Positions 42,696 to 53,621 are shown, counted from the stretch's first letter. The stretch is 59,022 nucleotides of DNA from Sulfurimonas sp. (GCA_028687935.1 JAQTZE010000013.1:1-59022), one strand, 5' to 3'. The notes: generated by a model not told the origin, from the sequence alone. A program made the numbers and translations.

Positions 42696-45600
42696 ATGAC
42701 AACAAAAGAATATATTTTACAAACCATACAAAAACGCCCGCTCATCATAGATGGTGCGATGGGAACGCAGCTCCAACAGCGAGATGATCAGATACCAAAA
42801 GAAGCTTGGGAAGAGAACGAAGGATGTAATGAACTCCTCAATGTCACCTGTCCTGAGGTGCTCCGCTCAATCTTTAAAGCCTACCTTACAGCGGGTGCTG
42901 ATTTTATCACGACCAATACTTTTGGCTCTTTTTCATGGGTTTTGGATGAGTACCAAATAGGGCATCGTGCTTATGAACTCACAAAAGCAGGAGCAGCACT
43001 CGTCAAAGAAGAGTGTGATAAAGTAAGTACACCCGAACATCCGCGTTTTGTACTTGGATCCGTTGGTCCTGGTACAAAACTCCCTTCACTTGGACATATC
43101 AGCTACGATGAGATGTATAAAGGTTACACAGAGTTTTGTCTTGCCCTCATCGATGGCGGTGTAGATGTTTTCTTGCTTGAGACCTGCCAAGATCCTTTGC
43201 AGATAAAAGCAGCCCTTCATGCCTGCCAAGAGGCTTCCCGTCAGAGAAACGCAGCGATTCCTATCATGGTCTCTGTGACGATAGAACTCAGCGGAACGAT
43301 GCTCATCGGAACAGATGCAGGGACAATCGCTGCCATTATGGAACCTTTTGACATCATCTCTCTTGGCTTCAACTGCGGCACGGGTCCAGAGCAAGTACGC
43401 AAACACGTCAAAACTCTGAGTGAACTTTGGCACAAACCTATCTCCGTCCATGCAAACGCAGGATTGCCACAAAACCGTGGCGGCTATACATATTATCCGA
43501 TGGGACCTGAGGAGTTTGCCGATAAACAAGAAGAGTTTATGGCCTTTGATGGGGTCAGCTTTTTAGGTGGTTGCTGCGGAACAACACCACAACATATCCG
43601 TGCACTCGTCAATCGTGTCGAAAAAATTGCTCCAAAAGCAGCATCTGGAAAACAGCAAAACTCTCTTGCTTCACTCTTTTCTACAGTACCACTTATGCAA
43701 GAGCCAGCACCACTTCTTATCGGTGAGCGCTCAAACGCAACAGGTTCTAAAGCCTTTCGTGAACTTCTTTTAGCAGAAGATTATGAAGGGACTCTCAGCG
43801 TTGGGCAACAGCAAGTTCGCGCTGGCGCACATGTTTTGGATGTGAGTGTCGGTTTTGCAGGACGCGATGAGACCAAAGATATGAACTCCGTTATGCGACT
43901 TTACGCGCAGAAGATTGCTCTGCCGATTATGCCCGATTCTACTCAGACACCGGCACTCGAAGAGGCACTCAAACTCATCGGCGGCAAACCTATCATCAAC
44001 TCTGTCAACCTTGAAGATGGGATAGAAAAATTTGACGCAGTCTGCCAGTTGGCAAAAAAATACGGAGCAGCACTTGTCTGTTTGACTATCGATGAGATAG
44101 GTATGGCCAAAACTGTAGAACGTAAAATAGAAGTAGCAGAGCGTATCTACGAGCTTGCGACCAAAAAACATGGTATTAAACCAGAAGATTTGGTCTTCGA
44201 CCTTCTCACGTTTACGCTTGGAAGCGGGGATGAAGAGTATTTTGATGCAGGTATCAACACTATTGAGGCAATCCGAGAGTTGCGTTTACGTCATCCAGAA
44301 GTTGGGGCGACGCTAGGACTTTCAAATATATCTTTTGGACTTGATAAAGATGCGCGTCCTTACCTAAACTCTATGTTTTTACACCACTGTATCGAAGCAG
44401 GGCTCACTTCTGTTATCATTAATGTAAAACATATCATTCCTCTCAATAAGATAAGTCAGGAAGAACAAGATATTTGTAACAACCTTATCTTCAACAAAAA
44501 ACCAAAAGGCGCCTCGCTCTTTGAGTTTATCGAGCATTTCAGCACAAAAGAGGCTGTGGACAATGATGTAGAAGATGCAGTATATCTCACCATGAGCCAA
44601 GAAGAGAAGATCGCCAAACTTCTTATGGATGGTGATAAAGATCGCATGATTCCTCTTGTAGAAGAAGCGCGCCACACTATCGCACCTGAGAAAATCGTCA
44701 ATGAAATCCTTATCGACGCGATGAAAGTCGTCGGTGAACTTTTCGGCTCAGGGCAGATGCAGCTTCCTTTTGTACTCCAAAGCGCAGAGACGATGAAAAA
44801 AACTGTCGATCATCTCAACCCTTATCTCCCAAAAGTAGATAAAGCGGTAGATACGACGCTTGTGCTAGGAACTGTAAAAGGTGATGTGCATGATGTTGGC
44901 AAAAATCTTGTCGATATCATCCTCTCAAACAACGGCTTTAAGGTCATCAACCTTGGTATCAAAGTGGATCTGGACTCTTTTGTTAAAACACTCAAAGAGA
45001 CAAACGCAAGCGCACTCGGTATGAGTGGGCTTCTAGTAAAATCAACACAAGTGATGAAAGAAAATCTCGAAACACTCAAAGCTGCAGATATCAAGATACC
45101 TATTCTTTTGGGAGGAGCAGCACTCACTCGTGCCTTTATCGATGATTTTTGCCGTCCTTTTTATGATGGACCGATCTTTTACTGTAAAGATGCCTTTGAC
45201 GGTGTGACCGCGATGAGTCGTATCGAGGCTGGAAACTTTGACACAAATCTGCATCCAAAAGAGATAGACGAAACACTTGTCAAAGAGAAAAAAGAGATCA
45301 TTATCCCTCCTTTTGCACAGCTCAAGATGCCAGATCGCGATGTCAAAGTCCCGACCCCTCCATTTTGGGGCAGACGTGAACTCAAACTCACAGAGGCACA
45401 AATAGAGATGGCGTTTGAGTGGATAAACCATAAGATACTTTTCAAATCCCGTTGGGGTTACAGCTCCAAAGGGATGAGCAAAGAGGCATACGAAAAACAA
45501 CTCGATGAAGTCGTCTGGCCAGCCTATGAAAAACTTAAAAAACGCTTTATCGATGAGAAGCTTTTTGATCCAACTATCCTTTATGGGTACTGGCCATGTA

Positions 45601-46187
45601 GAAGCGATGATAACTCTCTGCTTATCTTTGATGAGAGTGAAGGCTATAACTCCGAGAGTGAAATCAACCGTGACAGCTTAGAACATGTTATAGGAAGAGC
45701 GAAAACACAGTTCACTTTTCCAAGACAAACAAAGCAGCCACACCGTGCTTTGAGCGACTTTTTTCATACTAACAGACACGATGTTATAGCACTAACATGT
45801 GTGAGTGCAGGAGCAAAACTCAGCGAAGCAGAGCGAGAGATCTATGATGCTGGAAACTACACTGAGTACTATCAGTTTCACGGCCTTGGTGTTGAACTCG
45901 CTGAAGCACTTGCAGAGATAGTCCACAAACAGATCCGACTTGATCTGGATATCAGTGAAGGAGAAGGAAGCACTTTAGCAGATGTGCAGATGAACAAATA
46001 CCAAGGTTCTCGCTACTCTTTTGGCTATGCAGCCTGCCCCGATCTTGAACTCAACCGCCCGCTCTTTGATCTGCTCAAACCAGAAGAGTTTGGCATAGAG
46101 CTGAGTGAAACTTTCCAGATTCATCCAGAACAATCCACGTCGGCTCTTGTCGTCTATCATCCAAACGCAACGTACTACAATATATAA
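42696..46187 (+). CDS. metH: Cobalamin-dependent methionine synthase
   Basis: A 1163-residue MetH from MTTKEYILQ. Homocysteine domain (about 1-315) with zinc cysteines in FNCGTG and GGCCGTTP; pterin domain (about 330-600) with GERSNATGSKAF; B12 domain (about 620-860) with the DVHDVGKN cobalamin-ligand motif; C-terminal AdoMet activation domain (about 880-1163). Methylates homocysteine using methyltetrahydrofolate. The upstream in-frame ATG at 42612 is unlikely because the added 28 residues do not look like MetH. A strong hairpin terminator follows. Confidence 0.97.
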   Translation: MTTKEYILQTIQKRPLIIDGAMGTQLQQRDDQIPKEAWEENEGCNELLNVTCPEVLRSIFKAYLTAGADFITTNTFGSFSWVLDEYQIGHRAYELTKAGAALVKEECDKVSTPEHPRFVLGSVGPGTKLPSLGHISYDEMYKGYTEFCLALIDGGVDVFLLETCQDPLQIKAALHACQEASRQRNAAIPIMVSVTIELSGTMLIGTDAGTIAAIMEPFDIISLGFNCGTGPEQVRKHVKTLSELWHKPISVHANAGLPQNRGGYTYYPMGPEEFADKQEEFMAFDGVSFLGGCCGTTPQHIRALVNRVEKIAPKAASGKQQNSLASLFSTVPLMQEPAPLLIGERSNATGSKAFRELLLAEDYEGTLSVGQQQVRAGAHVLDVSVGFAGRDETKDMNSVMRLYAQKIALPIMPDSTQTPALEEALKLIGGKPIINSVNLEDGIEKFDAVCQLAKKYGAALVCLTIDEIGMAKTVERKIEVAERIYELATKKHGIKPEDLVFDLLTFTLGSGDEEYFDAGINTIEAIRELRLRHPEVGATLGLSNISFGLDKDARPYLNSMFLHHCIEAGLTSVIINVKHIIPLNKISQEEQDICNNLIFNKKPKGASLFEFIEHFSTKEAVDNDVEDAVYLTMSQEEKIAKLLMDGDKDRMIPLVEEARHTIAPEKIVNEILIDAMKVVGELFGSGQMQLPFVLQSAETMKKTVDHLNPYLPKVDKAVDTTLVLGTVKGDVHDVGKNLVDIILSNNGFKVINLGIKVDLDSFVKTLKETNASALGMSGLLVKSTQVMKENLETLKAADIKIPILLGGAALTRAFIDDFCRPFYDGPIFYCKDAFDGVTAMSRIEAGNFDTNLHPKEIDETLVKEKKEIIIPPFAQLKMPDRDVKVPTPPFWGRRELKLTEAQIEMAFEWINHKILFKSRWGYSSKGMSKEAYEKQLDEVVWPAYEKLKKRFIDEKLFDPTILYGYWPCRSDDNSLLIFDESEGYNSESEINRDSLEHVIGRAKTQFTFPRQTKQPHRALSDFFHTNRHDVIALTCVSAGAKLSEAEREIYDAGNYTEYYQFHGLGVELAEALAEIVHKQIRLDLDISEGEGSTLADVQMNKYQGSRYSFGYAACPDLELNRPLFDLLKPEEFGIELSETFQIHPEQSTSALVVYHPNATYYNI

Positions 46188-46188
46188 G

Positions 46189-46213
46189 GTGTAAAGGAGT
46201 AAATCCTTTACAC
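46189..46213. terminator. Bidirectional terminator between metH and comM
   Basis: Perfect 10-bp stem GTGTAAAGGA / TCCTTTACAC with a five-base loop, one base after the metH stop and between convergent genes. Confidence 0.75.
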
Positions 46214-46222
46214 GAAGAGTAT

Positions 46223-47731
46223 CTATCTTCTTCTGTAGCTTAATGCTTCCAAAACATGTTGCTTTCTTATATCTTCACTCGCTTCGAGATCTGCAATCGT
46301 TCGTGCAACTTTTTGAACTTTTTTGATAGCTCGAAAGCTCAAAGAAAATCTGCCAATCGCCATCTCCAAAACAGCTTGTGCTTCTGCATCCAAAACGCAG
46401 TACTTCTCTATCTCGGCATCACTGAGTTTCGCATTGAAATGCTCTTGTCCTCTGCGTTTACTAAAGATATGCGCTTCTAAAACCATCTTATGCATCTCTT
46501 TGGAGCTCAGACTCGCTTCATCTGTTGCGCTCACGTTTTGCATCAAAACATTCAGATCAACCCGATCTAAAAAAGGATCAGAGAGTCTGTTTTTATATTT
46601 TTTTATCTCAAGTTCAGTGCATCTACACTCTTTGTTTGCATCGAGTAGATTCCCGCAAGGACATGGATTCATCGCACCGATAAACAAAAAATCAGCCGGA
46701 TATTCTATCTTTGCATTTACTCGAGAGATGCGTATACGATTATCTTGCATCGGCTCTCGGAGGGCTTCTAAAATATTTTTACCAAAGTGCGGCAACTCAT
46801 CAAAAAAAAGTATTCCTTTGTGTGCCAATCCAACTTCACCAATCTGCGCCTTATAAGAACCTCCGCCAAAGACACTTGCCAATGTAGAAGAGTGGTGCGG
46901 TGAGCGAAAAGTTCTCTGCGGTACAAACGCAGGTTCTTTAAAATCTAGTGCATCAAGTTTTGCCACATCCAATACCTCACTATTTTTCATAGCTGGTAGG
47001 ATGAAACGCAGCCTTTTAGCAATCATACTTTTCCCACAGCCAGGACTTCCCTCAAAAAGTATATTATGAAAACCAGCCGCAGCGATTATGGCCGCTCTTT
47101 TTGCTATCTCCTGACCTTTTACGTCCAAAAAATCTTCAGGATACTCTTTGATATAAAAATATTTTTCTTCATTGATTTCATAAAATGGGTAGTTCAGAGC
47201 GTTTTGTGTTTGTGATGGAGTTAGAGAGTGAGGATTTTTAAGAAGATCTATCGCTTCTTGGAGTGTTTTAACTCCGTAAAATTCTATATTAGGTATCTTG
47301 CACAATTTTTCTAAGCTCTCATAAGGAACGATAGCCTTTGAGATGATGTTTTGATTTGCGAGGGAGAGCACTAGCGGATAGAGTTGCATATTTTCTTTGA
47401 TTGCACCATCGAGCCCAAGCTCACCAAAGACAAACCACTCACTTAGATCACTCTCTAAACTATCAAGTGCTATCATCAGCGCCATACTCAAATCAAACTG
47501 TGAGCCATTTTTAGCCACATCACTCGGAGCTAAATTGATAGTGATACGTTTTGGAGGAAAAGAAAATTCGTTGCTTAGCAGTGCAGATTTTACGCGCTCT
47601 TTAGCCTCTGTAATCGCCGTTGAAGCCATACCAACTATAGAAAATGAGGGCAAGCCTTTCGTTAATGTAGACTCAACCTGAACCACTTTTGCATCAAGAC
47701 CTTCATACGTCGCGCAATTTACCTGTTTCAT
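46223..47731 (-). CDS. comM: ComM/YifB AAA+ helicase for natural transformation
   Basis: A 502-residue ComM. N-terminal Lon-protease-like fold domain (about 1-165, with AKVVQVESTLTKGLPSFSIVG), Mg-chelatase-type AAA+ core with Walker A EGSPGCGKSM and Walker B ILFFDELPHF, zinc-type cysteines in NPCPCGN and ECRC, and a C-terminal lid domain (SFRAIKKVQKVARTIADLE). ComM is a branch-migration helicase that helps integrate incoming single-stranded DNA during natural transformation; it is widespread and alone does not prove competence. Confidence 0.95.
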   Translation of the reverse strand: MKQVNCATYEGLDAKVVQVESTLTKGLPSFSIVGMASTAITEAKERVKSALLSNEFSFPPKRITINLAPSDVAKNGSQFDLSMALMIALDSLESDLSEWFVFGELGLDGAIKENMQLYPLVLSLANQNIISKAIVPYESLEKLCKIPNIEFYGVKTLQEAIDLLKNPHSLTPSQTQNALNYPFYEINEEKYFYIKEYPEDFLDVKGQEIAKRAAIIAAAGFHNILFEGSPGCGKSMIAKRLRFILPAMKNSEVLDVAKLDALDFKEPAFVPQRTFRSPHHSSTLASVFGGGSYKAQIGEVGLAHKGILFFDELPHFGKNILEALREPMQDNRIRISRVNAKIEYPADFLFIGAMNPCPCGNLLDANKECRCTELEIKKYKNRLSDPFLDRVDLNVLMQNVSATDEASLSSKEMHKMVLEAHIFSKRRGQEHFNAKLSDAEIEKYCVLDAEAQAVLEMAIGRFSLSFRAIKKVQKVARTIADLEASEDIRKQHVLEALSYRRR

Positions 47732-47809
47732 ACTCCAACCTCAAATCAGTTGCAAAAAGTATATCAATATATTTGGATTTTGGATTTAAATATGACATAA
47801 TGTCATATT

Positions 47810-48340
47810 TTAGAGCTTGTGTTTCTCTTTCTTCTCTTTCACCATGCGTTTATACTCTTTTTCAAACTTTTTTCTTCTTGCGTAAGAGAGTTTGTCTATA
47901 AAGAGAATACCTTCAAGATGATCCATTTCATGCTGAATTGCTATACTTAACAGCCCGTCTGCTTCGAGAGTTTTAGTGTTTCCGTGTCTATCTTGATAAT
48001 TTACACACACAGCGTCAAATCTATTGACGTCTTCATAAAAACCTGGAACACTTAGACAACCTTCTTGATAAACAGCATCACCCTCTCTCTTGGTCAGTAC
48101 TGGATTTATCATTTCAATGAGATTTTCTTTTGGTTGTTCACCGTCTTCATTGGGGATATTGAGTATCAATACTCTTTTAGCATGCGCCACTTGTATAGCG
48201 GCGAGGCCTATGCCATTTGTATCTACCATTAAAGGGTACATTGCATCTAGAAGATTGTGTAAATGTGTATCAAAGCTTTTAACTTCTAGCGATTTTTCTT
48301 TTAATTTTTTATCCGGATATTCTACAATTTTCAGTTCCAT
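47810..48340 (-). CDS. def: Peptide deformylase
   Basis: Removes the formyl group from nascent proteins. 176 residues from the preferred ATG (MELKIVEYPD); a GTG three codons upstream is an alternative. The three motifs are present: GIGLAAIQV, EGCLSVPG and QHEMDHLEG with the metal Cys and two His. Lies next to the GGDEF-like gene and clpP, as in other Campylobacterota. Confidence 0.95.
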   Translation of the reverse strand: MELKIVEYPDKKLKEKSLEVKSFDTHLHNLLDAMYPLMVDTNGIGLAAIQVAHAKRVLILNIPNEDGEQPKENLIEMINPVLTKREGDAVYQEGCLSVPGFYEDVNRFDAVCVNYQDRHGNTKTLEADGLLSIAIQHEMDHLEGILFIDKLSYARRKKFEKEYKRMVKEKKEKHKL

Positions 48341-48350
48341 GGGCGTCACT

Positions 48351-49418
48351 CTATATCAAATTGTCATTATTTGTTCGAAGCGAGACAGCATAATCAATAT
48401 TGTGTTTTGTATATGCTTTTTCTATGCCATCCAAAGCACTCACAACAATCTCTTCAACAGAATGAAATTGATCAATATTTGTAATTCCTATAGAAATTTT
48501 TAGCTGTATTTCGCGATCTGAGAGAAAAAAGTTGGAGTTTGAAACTAGATCACAAAGTCTTTCACTTGCTCTTTTCGCATTGTCCAAATCTGTATGCTTC
48601 AGTAACATAGCAAATTTTCCATTACCATAATGTGCAACAATATCACTTCTTCGAGAAGTTTTTAAAAGAAGTCTCGCAATCGTTCGTGTCATTAGTATCA
48701 ATGCTTTTTCATTTTTGATAGTTGAAGCAAGTTCGCGGGAGAGTTCGATAAAGATCAAAGAGCTTTTATGTTTAAACTCTTTGATCATTCCTGCTTCTTG
48801 TTCTATTTTTGACATCAAGTAGCGTTTGTTATATACGCCAAATTGATTGTCGAAGACCGTTTCATTTTCTACATTTTTGACTATTCTTGCTGTATCATCA
48901 TACATCACTTTCATTTGAGAGCTCTGTTTTTTGAGAATATCACTGAGCTTAGAAACATCCCCTTCTAGCGCAGCAACCACTCTGATAGCTTCTTGAATTT
49001 CTGGATGTTCCACGAGTTCTTTTCTTCGTTTATCGAGTATTTTACTCATAAGTGCCATATTTTTATATAAATTTGCCGTAACGCTGAGGATATTTTTTAC
49101 TGAGAGAAAGCCTTGTTTTAGACTTTGTTCTAAAATAATGCTGCTTTCTTCATTATTGCTATCTTCAAGTTCAAGCATAGAAACGATTTGCTTGCGCAAG
49201 TTCTCGCTCTTATCTTCTAAAAGTCTGTCAAAATAAAGAGAAAAATTATTAGGGGTAGGAGGTAGATTGTCTGCAATAAGCGCATTTAAGACCTCTTTCG
49301 CATAGATTTCCAAATCACTAGAAGGTTCATCAACATCAAGTGCTTTGAGCGTAGAAGTCGAGGGGCTACTTACTTCGCTGATATCCCGACGATTTCTACC
49401 TCTTAAAGTTCCTGACAT
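48351..49418 (-). CDS. Degenerate GGDEF-domain protein
   Basis: A 355-residue cytoplasmic protein. Helical N-terminal two-thirds (about 30-190) precede a GGDEF-like domain (about 190-345) in which the signature is YGNGKFAMLL in place of GG(D/E)EF, and the first catalytic acidic position is also changed (FIELSRE). It is therefore unlikely to make c-di-GMP and may bind a ligand or a partner protein. It sits between clpP and def, 9 bases from clpP, an operon of translation and proteostasis genes. Confidence 0.82.
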   Translation of the reverse strand: MSGTLRGRNRRDISEVSSPSTSTLKALDVDEPSSDLEIYAKEVLNALIADNLPPTPNNFSLYFDRLLEDKSENLRKQIVSMLELEDSNNEESSIILEQSLKQGFLSVKNILSVTANLYKNMALMSKILDKRRKELVEHPEIQEAIRVVAALEGDVSKLSDILKKQSSQMKVMYDDTARIVKNVENETVFDNQFGVYNKRYLMSKIEQEAGMIKEFKHKSSLIFIELSRELASTIKNEKALILMTRTIARLLLKTSRRSDIVAHYGNGKFAMLLKHTDLDNAKRASERLCDLVSNSNFFLSDREIQLKISIGITNIDQFHSVEEIVVSALDGIEKAYTKHNIDYAVSLRTNNDNLI

Positions 49419-49427
49419 AATACACCC

Positions 49428-50018
49428 TTATTCTTTTGTATTTTTGATTAACACTTCATCAATCATACCATATTCTTTTGATTCAGCGGCGCTCATAAAG
49501 TTATCACGGTCTGTATCTTTTTCAACTTTTGCTACTTTTTGACCTGTATTTTTTGCAAGAATCTCATTGAGCTCTTGCTTCATACGTAAAATCTCTTTTG
49601 CCTGAATAGCTATATCTGTCGCTTGACCTTGTGCACCGCCAAGAGGCTGGTGAATCATGATTCTTGCATGAGGAAGTGCATAACGCTTGCCCTTTTCACC
49701 TGAAGAGAGTAAAAAAGCACCCATTGAAGCAGCTTGACCTATACAGATAGTCGCTACATGAGGACGGATATAGTTCATAGTATCGTAAATAGCCATTCCC
49801 GCTGTAACAACTCCACCTGGAGAGTTGATGTAGAAGTAGATATCTTTTTCAGGATCTTCTGCTTCTAAAAAGAGGAATTGTGCGACTATAGAAGAAGCAA
49901 CTTGATCGTTAACTTCCCCACTTAGCATAACTATTCTATCCTTTAAAAGACGGGAATAAATATCATAAGAACGTTCACCACGTCCTGTTTTTTCTACTAC
50001 ATAAGGAATATAACTCAT
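49428..50018 (-). CDS. clpP: ATP-dependent Clp protease proteolytic subunit
   Basis: A 196-residue ClpP with catalytic Ser in [11 protein letters not shown], His in [11 protein letters not shown] and the conserved Asp later. [25 protein letters not shown] is the usual N-terminus split here for length: [16 protein letters not shown] and DIYSRLL. Follows tig after three bases. Confidence 0.97.
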   Translation of the reverse strand: MSYIPYVVEKTGRGERSYDIYSRLLKDRIVMLSGEVNDQVASSIVAQFLFLEAEDPEKDIYFYINSPGGVVTAGMAIYDTMNYIRPHVATICIGQAASMGAFLLSSGEKGKRYALPHARIMIHQPLGGAQGQATDIAIQAKEILRMKQELNEILAKNTGQKVAKVEKDTDRDNFMSAAESKEYGMIDEVLIKNTKE

Positions 50019-50021
50019 GAT

Positions 50022-51323
50022 TTACGCTTCTTTCATCTTTGAGTTAAGAAGACCTGAGAGTACTTTGTCCTCAACCATTGACATCTGAATTGCTGGAAGG
50101 TATCCAGAATTTTTGTATTGTTCATATGCTTTTTGAGGATCCTGACCCATTTGCATAGCTTCGAAGTAGATAGTTTGCATTACTTCTTGTTCTCCAACTT
50201 TTACACCCTCAGCCTGCGCTAAAGTATCGATAATAAACGTTGCTTTTACGCTTCTTACCGCATCTTCACGGAAAGTTTCACGAAGTGCTGTGAGTTTGTC
50301 TGCGTTTTCACGAAGTTCTTTGATCTCATCTTCGCTCATAGTTGCAGCTGATCTGTTGAGAGCCATATCGATCTCTTGGTCAACTACAAATTCTGGAAGG
50401 TCAAAATTGAAACCTTCTACAAAAGACTCTAATAGAGCTGGTTTAAGTTCGTCATTGTAAAGTTTTGAAAGTTCTTCATTTTCGATTTGAAGTTTTACTT
50501 GCTTTTTCAACTCGTCAATCGTTGCGTTTTCTTGACCTGGAAGCATTTTTTTCGCTAATTCATCATCAATAGCAACATCTTCTTTTACTTGAATTTTATT
50601 TACTTTGATTTTGAATTCAGCCTCTTTTCCAGCAAGTTCTTTTCCGCCGTAGTTTTCAGGGAAAGTTACTTTGATAGTTGCTTCATCATCTCTTTTCATA
50701 CCGATAACTTGCTCTTCAAAACCTGGAATGAATTGATTTGAACCTAAACGTAATGCGAAGTTTTCAGCTTTTCCACCTTCAAACGCAACACCATCAACAA
50801 AACCTTCAAAATCGATAACAGCAGTATCGCCTGCTTTCATTTTACGGTTTTTTTCTACATCTACTAGTGGAGCTTGTGCTTGTGCCAATTCCGTGATTCT
50901 TGCATCGATATCTTTGTCGCTTACTGCAGGTTTGTCAAACTCTTTTACCATAGCAGCATAATCACCAAGTTCGATAGTTGGACGCATAGCAACCTTTACA
51001 ACTACTTCGATTTTGTCATCAGATTTTTCAAATTTAGAGATAGTTGGCTCACCGATAAGTGCATCATTAGCAATGCTTAATTCTTTTAAACCAGCTGAGA
51101 GAACTTCACGAAGTGCTTCCGCTTCAGCATCTTGAACTAAACGCTCACCATATTGTTTTTTCACTGCAGAAGCAGGTACTTTCCCTTTACGGAAACCATC
51201 GATTTTAGCAGTTTTAGTTAACTGTTTTGCGATTTTTTCTACGTTAGCATTTACTTCAGCCATAGGGATAGTTGCTTGAATTTCAGCGTTTGCACCGTTG
51301 ATTTTAGTTGATTTGATTTCCAT
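50022..51323 (-). CDS. tig: Trigger factor
   Basis: A 433-residue ribosome-bound chaperone with the ribosome-binding GFRKGKVP loop (about 43-50), a PPIase FKBP-type domain (about 150-245; GFVDGVAFEGGKAENF) and a helical C-terminal domain. First gene of the tig-clpP-GGDEF-def run. Confidence 0.96.
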   Translation of the reverse strand: MEIKSTKINGANAEIQATIPMAEVNANVEKIAKQLTKTAKIDGFRKGKVPASAVKKQYGERLVQDAEAEALREVLSAGLKELSIANDALIGEPTISKFEKSDDKIEVVVKVAMRPTIELGDYAAMVKEFDKPAVSDKDIDARITELAQAQAPLVDVEKNRKMKAGDTAVIDFEGFVDGVAFEGGKAENFALRLGSNQFIPGFEEQVIGMKRDDEATIKVTFPENYGGKELAGKEAEFKIKVNKIQVKEDVAIDDELAKKMLPGQENATIDELKKQVKLQIENEELSKLYNDELKPALLESFVEGFNFDLPEFVVDQEIDMALNRSAATMSEDEIKELRENADKLTALRETFREDAVRSVKATFIIDTLAQAEGVKVGEQEVMQTIYFEAMQMGQDPQKAYEQYKNSGYLPAIQMSMVEDKVLSGLLNSKMKEA

Positions 51324-51371
51324 CAGTTTCCTTTAGTGTGTTTTTCATTATTTTATAGTATTTGAACTATT

Positions 51372-51395
51372 ATTTTTGGCAATAATACCAAAAAT
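51372..51395 (-). terminator. Hairpin after lspA
   Basis: Perfect 8-bp stem ATTTTTGG / CCAAAAAT with an eight-base loop, 16 bases beyond the lspA stop; the T-rich arm fits an intrinsic terminator. Confidence 0.6.
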
Positions 51396-51410
51396 GTACT
51401 TTTTCTAGGA

Positions 51411-51869
51411 TTAATTTTTACAAAATTTAGGTTTGAAGTTTAAAAACAGTATCCATACAACTGCAAGATCTATCATCACATCCGCAAAATTAAAGACGGC
51501 AAAATCAAATCCGCAATGCCAATAGACCATATCCACAACACCGCCATGGATAAATCTGTCATAAACATTTGAAAACGCAGCACCCAAAAGTATCCCTGCT
51601 GGTAGTGCGTAGCAAAGTTTTTTGAGCGTTAATACATAGATCAAAACGCCAAAGATCATTACCAATTGTATATATTTGAGCCACTCATCTAAAAACGCGA
51701 ACATAGAAAACGCAACGCCTTTATTGTATACGAGTATAAAATCGATGCATTCTGTATAGTAGCGAAAGCCGTCTACAAAAAGCATTTTGATATTTTGATC
51801 GATGATAAAGATGCCCGCTAATGCAAAGAGTAAAATCGCGCTTAGGCGAAGCATATGATTGTTAAGCAT
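51411..51869 (-). CDS. lspA: Lipoprotein signal peptidase
   Basis: A 152-residue SPase II from the preferred ATG at 51869 (MLNNHMLRL), which overlaps the glmM stop by eight bases; ATGs at 51884 and 51854 are alternatives. Four membrane segments are visible. The catalytic Asp pair is in [13 protein letters not shown] and FNFADVMID. Cleaves prolipoproteins after lipid attachment. Confidence 0.94.
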   Translation of the reverse strand: MLNNHMLRLSAILLFALAGIFIIDQNIKMLFVDGFRYYTECIDFILVYNKGVAFSMFAFLDEWLKYIQLVMIFGVLIYVLTLKKLCYALPAGILLGAAFSNVYDRFIHGGVVDMVYWHCGFDFAVFNFADVMIDLAVVWILFLNFKPKFCKN

Positions 51870-53202
51870 TGAGAGCTTTTGCAAAAAACGCGACTAACTC
51901 ATCCATACGAATATGCATACGTTTTGCATCTTTGGCTTCAAGCAAAATTCTGAGTTTGTTTTCTGTTCCAGAATAACGTATAAGATGACGGATACCTTCT
52001 GCGTCGATCTCTTTAAGAAGTAGGTCCAAACTTTCTATACTCTCTAAAGGTTTTTTTACTTTTATATTGATATTTACAAGTTTTTGAGGATAAAGCTCAA
52101 AAGGACGCAATGCCTGTGAAGCTTTTTGCTTTTTACTCAAAAGAAGTGCTAAAGTTTGAAGCGCACTCACAAGACCATCACCTGTTTTTGCAAAATCACT
52201 CACAATAACGTGACCGCTTTGCTCTCCTCCAAAGTTTATTCCCTTCTCTTTCATCACTTCCAAAACGTGCTTATCACCCACATCACTACGATAGAGTTTA
52301 AGACCCGACTTCTTCATATAATCTTCCAAACCCTGATTGCTCATGACCGTTGCAACTATCCCTCCGCCTTTTAAAACGCCACGCTCATTCATATAAGCCC
52401 CAAGCGCGCCTAAAAGCTGATCGCCATCAACAATTTCCCCTTTTTCATCTACAATAACAACTCTATCTGCATCACCATCAAGAGCTATCCCTAAATCTGC
52501 ACGATACTTAAGGACATTTTCACAAAGATCTTTTGTATGGAGTGCACCGCAGTTTTCATTGATGTTAAATCCATCTGGTGTATTGTGGAGCACAACTACA
52601 TCCGCACCAAGCTCTTCTAATACAGTTGGTCCCACTTTGTATCCAGCTCCATTTGCCGCATCAAGAACGATTCGCATTCCATGAAGTGAAAGTTCTAGAG
52701 GAAAAGAATTTTTGAGTGTTACTATATATCTACCTATAACATCATCGATGCGTTTTGCTTTTCCAATATTTTTAGCAGTAACTTGTGCTTCTTTTATAAG
52801 ATCATCATTTGCATAGATAGCTTCTATCTCTTTTTCAACCTCTACTGTAAGCTTGTCTCCATGTCCGTCAAAAAACTTTATTCCATTATCTTCATAGGAG
52901 TTATGCGAAGCACTTATCATGATTCCAGCATCACAACGCATATTTTCAGTTATAAACGCAATAGCAGGTGTCGGCATTGGTCCAATCTCTATTACATCAT
53001 AACCAATCGCAGTCAAACCACTCACGATTGCGTTTTCTATCATATAGCCACTTCTTCTCGTATCTTTGCCAATCAATATTTTGTTTGTGACTGAACGAGA
53101 TTTAAAGTAAATTCCCGCAGCCATAGCAACACGCATTGCCACTTGTGCACTCAAAAACGATCCCGCTTCACCTCGTACGCCATCAGTTCCAAATAATTTC
53201 AT
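51862..53202 (-). CDS. glmM: Phosphoglucosamine mutase
   Basis: A 446-residue GlmM, converting glucosamine-6-phosphate to glucosamine-1-phosphate for cell-wall synthesis. Phosphoserine loop [19 protein letters not shown], metal loop [10 protein letters not shown], sugar loop GEQSGHVI and phosphate loop [10 protein letters not shown] are all intact. Pairs with lspA in Campylobacterota. Confidence 0.97.
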   Translation of the reverse strand: MKLFGTDGVRGEAGSFLSAQVAMRVAMAAGIYFKSRSVTNKILIGKDTRRSGYMIENAIVSGLTAIGYDVIEIGPMPTPAIAFITENMRCDAGIMISASHNSYEDNGIKFFDGHGDKLTVEVEKEIEAIYANDDLIKEAQVTAKNIGKAKRIDDVIGRYIVTLKNSFPLELSLHGMRIVLDAANGAGYKVGPTVLEELGADVVVLHNTPDGFNINENCGALHTKDLCENVLKYRADLGIALDGDADRVVIVDEKGEIVDGDQLLGALGAYMNERGVLKGGGIVATVMSNQGLEDYMKKSGLKLYRSDVGDKHVLEVMKEKGINFGGEQSGHVIVSDFAKTGDGLVSALQTLALLLSKKQKASQALRPFELYPQKLVNINIKVKKPLESIESLDLLLKEIDAEGIRHLIRYSGTENKLRILLEAKDAKRMHIRMDELVAFFAKALNA

Positions 53203-53348
53203 AGTTACTATCCATTGTAAAAGTGCTGTATTTTAACATATTTATCTAATATTGATGAAATATTTGCACATTCTAGGCTGTTTAACTAAATTTTAATTAT
53301 TTTTAAGCTAGTATTGCGCACTAAATTTAAATGAGAAGGACTCATATT

Positions 53349-53609
53349 ATGGCAAATCATAAGTCATCAATTAAGAGAATTCGTCAAACAATCGTTCGTA
53401 CTGAACGTAATCGTTTTTACAGAACTCGTCTTAAGAATATCGTAAAAGGTGTAACTACTGCAGTTGAAGCAGGGAATAAAGAAGAAGCTACTGCAGCATT
53501 TAAAGTTGCTAACCAACAAATTCACAAATTTGTAAGCAAAGGTGTCTTGAAAAAAGAAACTGCAGCTAGAAAAGTTAGTCGTCTACACAAATCTGTAAAC
53601 GCTCTCTAA
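53349..53609 (+). CDS. rpsT: Ribosomal protein S20
   Basis: An 86-residue basic helical protein starting [14 protein letters not shown], with a GAAGGA ribosome site. [14 protein letters not shown] and [21 protein letters not shown] are typical. Six extra upstream codons are possible but not supported. Likely co-transcribed with prfA. No AAACGCA copy lies in this conserved gene. Confidence 0.97.
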   Translation: MANHKSSIKRIRQTIVRTERNRFYRTRLKNIVKGVTTAVEAGNKEEATAAFKVANQQIHKFVSKGVLKKETAARKVSRLHKSVNAL

Positions 53610-53621
53610 GGCTAACTTCTT

